DNA from: Faecalibacterium sp. UBA7177
Lineage (GTDB): Bacteria > Bacillota > Clostridia > Oscillospirales > Ruminococcaceae
Assembly (NCBI GenBank): GCA_002491225.1
Contig: DKVN01000138.1
Span: forward strand, 6,947 to 15,458
Length of the DNA: 8,512 bases
Direction of reading: 5' to 3'
This document shows positions 1 through 6,109 of the stretch, in pieces. Position 1 is the stretch's first letter; every line of letters starts with the position of its first letter. The notes beneath the pieces were generated by a model. That model did not search any database, had not been told where the DNA came from, and saw only the letters and a list, made by a program, of their open reading frames with translations. The position numbers and the translations under genes were made by a program.

Positions 1-57
1 CAGGGAAACATCCCCCGCGCGGACGAAGCATTCTGGATACTCCCGCGGCAAGAACCC

Positions 58-93
58 AAAAACGCCCGCGGGGCCAGCCTGACCCCGCGGGCG
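58..93 (-). terminator. Rho-independent terminator of proS
   Basis: An 11-bp perfect GC stem (63-73 pairing with 83-93) encloses a 9-nt loop. Read on the minus strand it is followed directly by five T residues (58-62 on the plus strand are A). It lies about 40 bp past the proS stop codon, the expected place for the end of the acpP-proS transcript. There is no T run on the plus-strand side, so it acts in the minus direction. Bases 1-57 beyond it show no gene I can support. Confidence 0.85.
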
Positions 94-132
94 CGATCCA
101 TTTCAGCACGGCCGGTGCGGCAAACGGCCGGC

Positions 133-1572
133 TCAGTACGCCTTGCCCCAGTAGACCATCTGCTTCGCGGGCCGTCCGCAGCAGGGGCAGACATCGCTCA
201 GATGCTCCTGCACAAAGGGGATGCACCGGCTCGAGAGCCCGGCCTCCTCCTTCATCTTCTCCTCGCAGGCAAGGTCTCCGCACCACATCGCCTTGATGTA
301 GCCGCTCTTCTCCGCCGCCAGCTTTTTAATCTCCTCAAAATCGGTGGCGGCGCAGGTGCGCGCCTCCCGGTTGTCCAGCGCCTTCTGGTAGATGCTTGCG
401 GCAAGGTCGGCCAGCATCTGCGGGATCACCGTCTCCAGCTCGTCCAGGCTCACAAACGCCTTTTCGCGGGTGTCCCGGCGCACCAGCACGCACTGGTTCT
501 TCTCGAGGTCGCGCGGCCCAACCTCCAGCCGCAGCGGCACCCCCTTCATCTCCCACTGGCTGAACTTCCAGCCCGGCGAGTTGTCGCTGTCGTCCAGCTT
601 CACCCGGGCAAACCGGCCGATCCGCGCTGTCAGCTCGGCGGCCTTTTCGGCCACGCCGGGCTTGTGGGCGGCCACCGGCACCACCACCACCTGGTAGGGG
701 GCCACATCGGGCGGCAGCACCAGCCCCTCGTCGTCCCCATGGGTCATGATGATCGCCCCCACCAGCCGGGTCGACACGCCCCAGCTGGTCTGGTAAGGGT
801 ACTGCAGCTGGTTGTCCCGCCCGGCAAACTGCACCCCAAACGCCCGGCTGAACCCGTCGCCAAAATAGTGGCTGGTGCCGCTCTGCAGCGCCTTGCCGTC
901 GTGCATCATGGCCTCCACCGTGTAGGTGGCCTCGGCCCCGGCAAACTTTTCTTTGTCGGTCTTCTGACCCTTCACCACCGGGATCATCAGGTGCTTTTCG
1001 CACAGCTCGGCGTAGGTCTCCAGCTGCTGGCGGGTCTCGGCGATCGCCTCCTCGGCCGTCTCATGGATGGTGTGCCCCTCCTGCCACCAGAACTCGCGGC
1101 TGCGCAAAAAGGGCCGGGTGGTCTTTTCCCACCGCACCACGCTGCACCACTGGTTGTACTTCATCGGCAGGTCCCGCCAGGAGTGCAGCACATGGGCAAA
1201 GTGGTCGCAGAACAAGGTCTCGCTGGTCGGCCGCACGCACAGCCGCTCCTCAAGCTCCTCCAGCCCGCCGTGGGTCACCCAGGCCACCTCGGGGGCAAAG
1301 CCCTCCACATGGTCCTTCTCCTTCTGCAAAAGGCTCTCGGGGATGAACATCGGCATCGCCACGTTCTCGTGCCCGGTCGCCTTGAACATCCCATCGAGGA
1401 TGTGCTGGATATTCTCCCAGATGGCGTAGCCATACGGCCGCAGGATCATGCAGCCCTTGACGCTCGAGTAATCCACCAGCTCGGCCTTGAGGCAGACGTC
1501 GGTGTACCACTGGGTAAAGTCCTCGTTGATGGGGGTGATGGCCTCCACCAGCTTCTTTTTCTGTTCGCTCAT
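133..1572 (-). CDS. proS: Prolyl-tRNA synthetase, archaeal/eukaryote-type (ProS type 3)
   Basis: This cytoplasmic class II aminoacyl-tRNA synthetase charges tRNA-Pro with proline using ATP. The 479 residues match the short archaeal/eukaryote-like form, which lacks the editing insertion found in E. coli-type ProRS. Visible elements are motif 2 (about 147-161, with R147, E149 and the RSREF segment), motif 3 (about 265-288, GVSTRL with R269 and the following MTHGDDEG), an anticodon-binding domain (about 293-390), and the characteristic C-terminal zinc domain. Cys431, Cys436, Cys462 and Cys465 reproduce the 5- and 3-residue spacings of the known zinc site, and the chain ends in the family's typical terminal Tyr. 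The start is supported by AAGGAG 9 nt upstream. That site lies in a duplicated 13-bp element. No sigma-A promoter is visible between acpP and proS, so read-through from acpP is likely. Confidence 0.97.
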   Translation of the reverse strand: MSEQKKKLVEAITPINEDFTQWYTDVCLKAELVDYSSVKGCMILRPYGYAIWENIQHILDGMFKATGHENVAMPMFIPESLLQKEKDHVEGFAPEVAWVTHGGLEELEERLCVRPTSETLFCDHFAHVLHSWRDLPMKYNQWCSVVRWEKTTRPFLRSREFWWQEGHTIHETAEEAIAETRQQLETYAELCEKHLMIPVVKGQKTDKEKFAGAEATYTVEAMMHDGKALQSGTSHYFGDGFSRAFGVQFAGRDNQLQYPYQTSWGVSTRLVGAIIMTHGDDEGLVLPPDVAPYQVVVVPVAAHKPGVAEKAAELTARIGRFARVKLDDSDNSPGWKFSQWEMKGVPLRLEVGPRDLEKNQCVLVRRDTREKAFVSLDELETVIPQMLADLAASIYQKALDNREARTCAATDFEEIKKLAAEKSGYIKAMWCGDLACEEKMKEEAGLSSRCIPFVQEHLSDVCPCCGRPAKQMVYWGKAY

Positions 1573-1580
1573 CTCTTTCT

Positions 1581-1606
1581 ACTCCTTCTGGCCACTCCTT
1601 CTGGCC
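1581..1606 (-). repeat. Tandem 13-bp repeat duplicating the proS ribosome binding site
   Basis: Two perfect, directly adjacent copies of ACTCCTTCTGGCC (plus-strand reading) lie at 1581-1593 and 1594-1606. On the coding strand each copy contains AAGGAG. The copy nearer the gene is 9 nt from the proS ATG, the normal spacing. The distal copy is 22 nt away, too far to serve this start directly. This is a recent-looking tandem duplication of the Shine-Dalgarno region. Confidence 0.9.
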
Positions 1607-1640
1607 CGTGCCGGTGTTTGGGGTATCCCCGCCGGCCGCC

Positions 1641-1681
1641 CGGCAGAGAAACGCCCCCTGTTCGGTTGCGCACAGGGGGCG
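1641..1681 (-). terminator. Probable terminator or attenuator between acpP and proS
   Basis: A 10-bp perfect stem (1652-1661 pairing with 1672-1681) with a 10-nt loop stands 24 bp beyond the acpP stop. In the minus direction it is followed by TTTCTCT, an imperfect U tract. It should terminate part of the acpP transcripts. Because no promoter is visible between it and proS, some read-through probably supplies proS mRNA. Confidence 0.65.
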
Positions 1682-1705
1682 GCTGCATCCCGGCAAAGCG
1701 GCGGT

Positions 1706-1936
1706 TCAGGTATTCTCCTCCACATAGCGCACCACGTCGCCCACCGTGTGGAAGGTCTCGACCACCTCGTCGGGCACCTCGATCCCAAACTCGTCCTCGA
1801 GGCTCATGATCATGTCCACGACATCCAGGCTGTCGGCCTCAAAATCCTCCATGATATCGCTGTCCATCGTGATCCGGTCCTCGTCCACCTCAAAATGTTC
1901 CGCCAAAAGCGCGCGGATCTGCTCAAAGGTATCCAT
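1706..1936 (-). CDS. acpP: Acyl carrier protein
   Basis: This is a 76-residue acidic, four-helix acyl carrier protein of the type II fatty-acid synthase. It carries acyl intermediates in the cytoplasm on a 4'-phosphopantetheine arm. The attachment site is Ser36 in the DSL motif (35-37), preceded by EDFEA and followed by VVDMIMSLEDEFGIEVPDE, the standard helix II region. The length is normal for the family. The frame stays open upstream to 2011, but the start at 1936 is preferred because AAGGAGA lies just ahead of it, because ACPs begin at this point, and because the promoter for this gene lies inside the longer frame. The gene stands apart from any fab genes in this window and sits upstream of proS. 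It could be the only ACP or a second copy; the window cannot decide. Confidence 0.96.
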   Translation of the reverse strand: MDTFEQIRALLAEHFEVDEDRITMDSDIMEDFEADSLDVVDMIMSLEDEFGIEVPDEVVETFHTVGDVVRYVEENT

Positions 1937-1956
1937 ACTTCTCAATCTCCTTACCC

Positions 1957-1978
1957 ACAAGGCCGGGGTCGGCCTTGT
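1957..1978 (-). promoter_or_regulatory. Inverted repeat in the acpP leader
   Basis: A perfect 8-bp inverted repeat, ACAAGGCC and GGCCTTGT with a 6-nt loop, starts about 10 nt after the predicted acpP transcription start and ends about 5 nt before the Shine-Dalgarno sequence. It has no U tract behind it, so it is not a terminator. It could be an RNA hairpin affecting mRNA stability or ribosome access, or an operator for a dimeric repressor. It does not match the FapR or FabT operators as I remember them. Confidence 0.6.
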
Positions 1979-1993
1979 AAAATTGCTATCCTT

Positions 1994-2022
1994 TTTATAG
2001 CCCATCTGCAAGGGGATGTCAA
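1994..2022 (-). promoter_or_regulatory. Sigma-A-type promoter of acpP
   Basis: On the minus strand there is a perfect -35 box TTGACA (2022-2017), a 17-bp spacer, and a -10 box TATAAA (1999-1994). Transcription should begin near 1987-1988, giving a leader of about 50 nt before the acpP ATG. The near-consensus boxes fit strong constitutive expression. Confidence 0.85.
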
Positions 2023-2067
2023 GGGGTCTCGCAGAGAATTCACGCTTTGTACAAACTGTTGCCCAAA

Positions 2068-2104
2068 CCGCCCGCCGCCCGGGTCCCCCGGCGGGCGGAT
2101 TTTC
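2068..2104. terminator. Terminator-like hairpin between the divergent promoters
   Basis: A 10-bp perfect stem of C/G-rich sequence (2068-2077 pairing with 2089-2098) with an 11-nt loop is followed on the plus strand by ATTTTCG, and preceded by AAA, so it has short U tracts in both directions. No recognised gene ends here on either strand. It may insulate the two divergent promoters, end an unseen short transcript, or be a remnant of a lost gene. Confidence 0.5.
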
Positions 2105-2124
2105 GCCCCCAAAACCCGCCCTCT

Positions 2125-2148
2125 GCCCCTTGTGGCCGGGGCGTTTTT
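2125..2148 (+). terminator. Possible small hairpin with U tract overlapping the dapL -35 region
   Basis: A 5-bp stem GCCCC/GGGGC (2125-2129 with 2138-2142) with an 8-nt loop is followed by GTTTTT. This resembles a weak plus-strand terminator placed 27 bp after the larger hairpin at 2068-2098. The -35 box of the dapL promoter lies in its loop. The stem is short enough to be chance in such GC-rich DNA. Confidence 0.3.
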
Positions 2149-2158
2149 ATCCTATAAT
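2130..2158 (+). promoter_or_regulatory. Sigma-A-type promoter of the dapL operon
   Basis: A -35 box TTGTGG (2130-2135), a 17-bp spacer and a perfect -10 box TATAAT (2153-2158) precede dapL. Transcription should start near 2165, leaving a leader of about 60 nt. That leader contains a small hairpin, GGGGC/GCCCC at 2185-2199, and the site AAGGAGAGG (2210-2218) ahead of the dapL ATG. No riboswitch fits in so short a leader. Confidence 0.8.
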
Positions 2159-2223
2159 AGAAAAAGCATCATAGAGGGAACACCGGGGCACGCCGCCCCA
2201 AATTGTAACAAGGAGAGGGTACC

Positions 2224-3417
2224 ATGCAGCTCAACCAGCATTTCCGCGATCTCGAGCAGAGCTATCTTTTCAGCACGGTGGGCCGCAAGGCCGCCGCATA
2301 CGCCGCCGCCCACCCGGAGCAAAAGGTCATCCGCATGGGCATCGGGGATGTCACCCTGCCGCTGGCCGCCCCGGTCATCACCGCGCTGCACGCCGCGGTA
2401 GACGAGATGGCCCACAAGGAGACCTTCCACGGCTATGGGCCGGATCAGGGCTATGAGTTTTTGCAGCAGGCCATCGCGGGCTACTACGCCCAGCGTGGGG
2501 TATCCCTCGCCCTCGAGGAGATCTTCATCAGCGACGGGGCCAAAAGCGACATCGGCAACATCCTCGACCTTTTCGGCCCGGACAACACGGTGCTGGTGCC
2601 GGACCCGGTCTACCCGGTCTACCGCGACACCAACCTCATGGCGGGCCGCCGGGTGGTACTGGCCCCCGCCACCGAGGAGAACGGCTTTCTGCCCATGCCC
2701 ACCCCCGGCCTGCACGCCGACATCGTCTATCTCTGCAGCCCCAACAACCCCACCGGCGCGGCCTACACCCGCGCCCAGCTGAAAGAATGGGTCGACTGGG
2801 CCAACCGCGAGGATGCCATCCTGCTCTACGACGCCGCCTACGAGTGCTTTATCCGCGACCCAAATCTCGCCCGCAGCATCTTTGAGGTGGAGGGCGCGCG
2901 CAGCTGCGCCATCGAGTTCTGCAGCTTTTCCAAGATCGCCGGGTTCACCGGCACCCGCTGCGGCTATACCGTCCTGCCGGGGGGCCTTGCGCGGGACGGC
3001 ATGGAATTAGCCCCCATGTGGCTGCGCCGCCAGACCACCAAGTACAACGGCACCCCCTACATCGTGCAGCGGGCGGCGGCCGCGGTGTTTACCGAGGAGG
3101 GGATGGCCGCCATCCAGCAAAATCTCGACTACTACCGCCAGAACGCCGCGGTGCTCGGCGCGGCCCTCACCGAGGCGGGCGTCACCTACTACGGCGGCGA
3201 AAACAGCCCCTACCTCTGGCTCAAGTGCCCCGGCGGCATGGGCAGCTGGGAGTTTTTCGACTGGCTGCTCGAGAACGCCCAGGTGGTCGGCACCCCCGGC
3301 GAGGGCTTTGGTGAGTGCGGCAGGGGCTGGTTCCGGCTCACCGCCTTTGGCGACGCCGCCGAGACCCGCGAGGCTGCCGCCCGCATCGCCGCGGCCCTCA
3401 AAACCCTGAACGCGTGA
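2224..3417 (+). CDS. dapL: LL-diaminopimelate aminotransferase
   Basis: DapL is a PLP-dependent class I/II (fold type I) aminotransferase. It converts L-tetrahydrodipicolinate and glutamate directly into LL-diaminopimelate and 2-oxoglutarate, feeding lysine and peptidoglycan synthesis and bypassing the succinylase and acetylase routes. The 397 residues match the family length. Diagnostic segments are the substrate-binding region around residues 70-87 (GYGPDQGYEFL), the DPVYPVY segment (127-133), the N175-P-T-G motif, YDAAYE (202-207), and SFSKIAGFTGTRCGY (234-248) with Lys237 as the Schiff-base lysine. Arg371 is the likely substrate-carboxylate arginine. AAGGAGAGG (2210-2218) sets the start. 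It is the first gene of a plus-strand operon, 31 bp ahead of galM. Confidence 0.96.
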   Translation: MQLNQHFRDLEQSYLFSTVGRKAAAYAAAHPEQKVIRMGIGDVTLPLAAPVITALHAAVDEMAHKETFHGYGPDQGYEFLQQAIAGYYAQRGVSLALEEIFISDGAKSDIGNILDLFGPDNTVLVPDPVYPVYRDTNLMAGRRVVLAPATEENGFLPMPTPGLHADIVYLCSPNNPTGAAYTRAQLKEWVDWANREDAILLYDAAYECFIRDPNLARSIFEVEGARSCAIEFCSFSKIAGFTGTRCGYTVLPGGLARDGMELAPMWLRRQTTKYNGTPYIVQRAAAAVFTEEGMAAIQQNLDYYRQNAAVLGAALTEAGVTYYGGENSPYLWLKCPGGMGSWEFFDWLLENAQVVGTPGEGFGECGRGWFRLTAFGDAAETREAAARIAAALKTLNA

Positions 3418-3448
3418 GATAAAAAATAAGAGAAAAGGGGAAGCATCC

Positions 3449-4474
3449 ATGATCACAAAGGAGTATTACGGCAAAACCCAGGATGGCCGCGAGGTGCACC
3501 AGTACACCCTCGCCCGCGGCGGGGTGACGGTCAGGGCGCTGGACTACGGCGGACGCATCACCCAGATCCTCGTGCCCGGCAGATCGGGCCCGGTGGACAT
3601 CGTGCTCGGCTACGACGACCTCGCCGGGTATGAGGCCGACCCCTCCCACCTCGGGGCCTACGTGGGCCGGGTGGCCAACCGGGTCGAGAACGCCCGCTTT
3701 ACCCTGAACGGCCAGGAGTACCAGCTGGCAGTGAACAACGGCCCCAACTTCTGCCACGGCAGCTGGGACCGGCAGGTCATGCCCGCCGAAATTGAGGGCG
3801 ACACCCTGCTGCTGCGCTGGCACAGCCCGGACGGGGAGGACGGCTTCCCCGGCACGGTCGAGGCCGAGATGCGCTACAGCCTCGACGAGACCGGCGCGCT
3901 CACCCTCGATTACCGCGCCGTCACCGACGCCGACACCCCCGTCAACCTCACCAACCACAGCTACTTTAACCTCGCGGGCGCGGGCAGCGGCAGCGTGCTG
4001 GAGCAGTTTGTGCAGCTGCACGCCTCAAAGTTCACCCCGGCCAACGAGGTCAGCTGCCCCACCGGCGAAGTGCTGCCGGTGGCCGGCACCCCGATGGATT
4101 TCACCGCCGCGAAGCCCATCGGCCGGGACATCAACGCGGAGTACGACCAGCTGCGCTGGGCCGGCGGGTTCGACCACAACTGGTGCATCGACGGCGCGGC
4201 GGGCACCCTGCGCCCGGCAGCCTGGGCCTGGTGCGAGGCCACCGGCATCACCCTCACCTGCGAGACCACCCAGCCCGGCATCCAGTTCTACTCGGGCAAC
4301 TACTTAAAGGGCCAAACCGGCAAGGGCGGCGCGCTCTACCACCCGCGCGACGCCTTCTGCCTCGAGACCCAGCACTACCCCTGCGCGGTCAACCGCCCGG
4401 AGTTCCCCAGCATCATCCTGCACCCGGGCGAAGCCTACCACGAGGTCACGGTGTACCGCTTCGGGAGGAAATAA
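3449..4474 (+). CDS. galM: Aldose 1-epimerase (galactose mutarotase)
   Basis: This enzyme interconverts the alpha and beta anomers of galactose or glucose and usually feeds the Leloir pathway. The 341-residue length is normal and the chain shows the beta-sandwich mutarotase signatures in order: GRVANRVENARF (73-84), NNGPNFCHGS (96-105, with His103 in place of the usual LHGG context), LTNHSYFNLAG (167-177) with catalytic His170, FDHNW (241-245) with Asp242, and CLETQHYP (304-311) with the catalytic base Glu306. There is no signal peptide, so it is cytoplasmic. An AAGGGG site lies upstream of the ATG. It lies 31 bp after dapL and 6 bp before the next gene, so all three are probably co-transcribed. 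No galK, galT or galE is near, so its substrate may be another aldose. Confidence 0.94.
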   Translation: MITKEYYGKTQDGREVHQYTLARGGVTVRALDYGGRITQILVPGRSGPVDIVLGYDDLAGYEADPSHLGAYVGRVANRVENARFTLNGQEYQLAVNNGPNFCHGSWDRQVMPAEIEGDTLLLRWHSPDGEDGFPGTVEAEMRYSLDETGALTLDYRAVTDADTPVNLTNHSYFNLAGAGSGSVLEQFVQLHASKFTPANEVSCPTGEVLPVAGTPMDFTAAKPIGRDINAEYDQLRWAGGFDHNWCIDGAAGTLRPAAWAWCEATGITLTCETTQPGIQFYSGNYLKGQTGKGGALYHPRDAFCLETQHYPCAVNRPEFPSIILHPGEAYHEVTVYRFGRK

Positions 4475-4480
4475 CGAATC

Positions 4481-6109
4481 ATGGAGAAAAAACGCATGCA
4501 CAACGCGGGCAAAACCATCGCGGGCTGGCTGACAAGGGCGCTCTGGGTGTTGGAGACCGGCCTCTTTCTCGGCCTGACCCTCCTGAACCTGCGCTACATC
4601 GCCTTCAACCGCCCCAGCAGCGCCGTGCAGGAGCTGATCGAGTTTCAAAACGACAGTGTCCTGCGCTTTCTGCCGGTGTTTCTGCTGGGCGTTGCGGCAG
4701 CGGCCCTTTTGCGCAAGCTGCTGCAAAACCGATACCCCACAACGCGGGCCTGCCTGATCGTATTGGCCGTGATCGTCGGCGCCCTCAGCCTCTGGTGGGC
4801 GCTGAACAGCGGCTATGTGCTCAAAAGGGATCAGGACAGTGTCGTGCAAACCGCCCGGCGGATGCTCGCGGGCGATTACAGCGACTTTGAGCCGGGGGCC
4901 TATCTCTTTATCTTCCCGTTCCAGATCGGCTTTACCACGCTCTTGGAGCTGCTGTTCACTCTGTTTGGCACCGAGAGCCTGCTGCCCTTTACCCTGCTCA
5001 ACTGGGCGGGCAACATCGGCTCGTATCTGCTGCTGTGGGGCATCGGCCGCCAGCTCTTTTTCCGGGACGAGACGGCCGACCGGGGGCCGGAGCGCCTTGC
5101 CGCCACCCTGATGCTGAGCCTCTGCCTTGTGGGCAGCCTGCGGATCAACTTTGTGTACGGCAACCTGCTGGGCAACTTTTTGGGGCTGCTGGCGGTCTGG
5201 CTGCTGCTGCGCTGGCAGCAGGCGGGCGGCTGGGGGCGGTTTGCGGGCGGCTGCCTCGCAATGGCCGGCGCCATCCAGCTCAAGCTCTTCAACGCGATCT
5301 TTCTGGTGGCGCTGGTGATCTTTCTGGTGCTGAACGCGCTTTTGCGGCAAAAGCCCCAAACGCTGCTGCTGCCGGTGCTGCTGGTGCTGGCCTGCGTGCT
5401 GGGGCAAAGCGCTGTCAGCCGCATCTACGAGGCGCAGGCCGGCCAGCCGCTGCCCAAAAGCTACCCCATGGAGCTGACCATCGCAATGGGCATGCAGGAC
5501 AACTGGGAGGGCTGGCGCGCGCCGGGCTGGTGCAATGCCTACAACTTCGACACCTACCGGGAGGTCGGGTATGACCGGGAGCTCGCCGTCCAAAAGGCCC
5601 GGCAGGATATCGCGGCCCGGCTGCAGCAGTTTCGCGCGGAGCCCAAAACCGCGCTGCAGTTTTACAAGCTGAAAACCCTCTCCCAGTGGACCGAGCCCAC
5701 CTATCAGGGCTTTTGGCTCGAGTACGACTTTTTCCACCCGGACAAGTACAGCCCTTTCATGGATAACCTCTACAACGGCCCGCTGCAGGATGCCCTGGTG
5801 CGGGGGATGAAATGGTACCAGACAGCGGTCTGGCTGCTGGCTTTCCTCTGCCTCGCGTCCCGGTACAAAAGCGTGCAGCTGGGCCAGCTGCTGCCGGGGC
5901 TGATCATCCTGGGCGGGTTTCTCTTCAGCCTGCTCAGCGAGGGCAAGGGCCAGTACATCCTGCCCTATTTTCTGCTGGCGGTGCCCTACGCCGGCGCGGG
6001 GCTGGCCTGGCTTTTGAAGCAGGCGGACCGGGCCCTCGCCAGCTCCTCTTTCAGCAGCGGCCGCAGTGTCTCGATCAGCTCGTCGGTGCTGCACCCGCCG
6101 CGCCAGTAG
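4481..6109 (+). CDS. Polytopic membrane protein, probable GT-C-type glycosyltransferase
   Basis: This 542-residue integral membrane protein has about a dozen hydrophobic segments (roughly 20-42, 62-80, 91-110, 140-160, 168-186, 207-227, 229-245, 256-286, 295-312, 447-460, 467-486, 490-514). A soluble loop of about 130 residues (313-446) lies between the main block and the last helices. The first long loop carries KRDQDSV (115-121) with Asp117 and Asp119, the position where lipid-phosphosugar-dependent GT-C enzymes hold catalytic acidic residues. A late GKGQYILPYF (488-497) resembles the RY-rich C-terminal region of such enzymes. I infer transfer of a sugar to an envelope polymer or lipid; acceptor and donor are unknown. 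Two starts are possible. The ATG at 4481 has GGGAGG 12 nt upstream, and the ATG at 4496 has GGAG at a better 9 nt. The last 41 codons overlap the convergent gene. Confidence 0.72.
   Translation: MEKKRMHNAGKTIAGWLTRALWVLETGLFLGLTLLNLRYIAFNRPSSAVQELIEFQNDSVLRFLPVFLLGVAAAALLRKLLQNRYPTTRACLIVLAVIVGALSLWWALNSGYVLKRDQDSVVQTARRMLAGDYSDFEPGAYLFIFPFQIGFTTLLELLFTLFGTESLLPFTLLNWAGNIGSYLLLWGIGRQLFFRDETADRGPERLAATLMLSLCLVGSLRINFVYGNLLGNFLGLLAVWLLLRWQQAGGWGRFAGGCLAMAGAIQLKLFNAIFLVALVIFLVLNALLRQKPQTLLLPVLLVLACVLGQSAVSRIYEAQAGQPLPKSYPMELTIAMGMQDNWEGWRAPGWCNAYNFDTYREVGYDRELAVQKARQDIAARLQQFRAEPKTALQFYKLKTLSQWTEPTYQGFWLEYDFFHPDKYSPFMDNLYNGPLQDALVRGMKWYQTAVWLLAFLCLASRYKSVQLGQLLPGLIILGGFLFSLLSEGKGQYILPYFLLAVPYAGAGLAWLLKQADRALASSSFSSGRSVSISSSVLHPPRQ

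Noticed and set aside
1620..1644. Small palindromes (GGGGTATCCCC and a GCCGG/CCGGC stem) in the proS leader, considered as a T-box or riboswitch
   Set aside because: The leader is far too short for a T-box and lacks its conserved elements; the stems are tiny and GC-driven.
115..1809. A 564-codon open frame on the plus strand opposite proS and acpP
   Set aside because: It is the antisense shadow of two certain genes. Its product is rich in His, Leu, Arg and Pro with no recognisable domain, as expected from GC-rich third positions, and it has no ribosome binding site.
1487..2401. A 304-codon plus-strand frame spanning proS, acpP, the intergenic region and the dapL start
   Set aside because: It crosses two promoters and hairpins and is out of frame with dapL, and its product has no recognisable domain.
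4304..6094. A 596-codon open frame on the minus strand opposite galM and the membrane protein
   Set aside because: The composition is Gln/Arg/Ala/Pro-rich and without domains, and the plus-strand gene has clear membrane segments and operon spacing. This is a GC-bias artefact.
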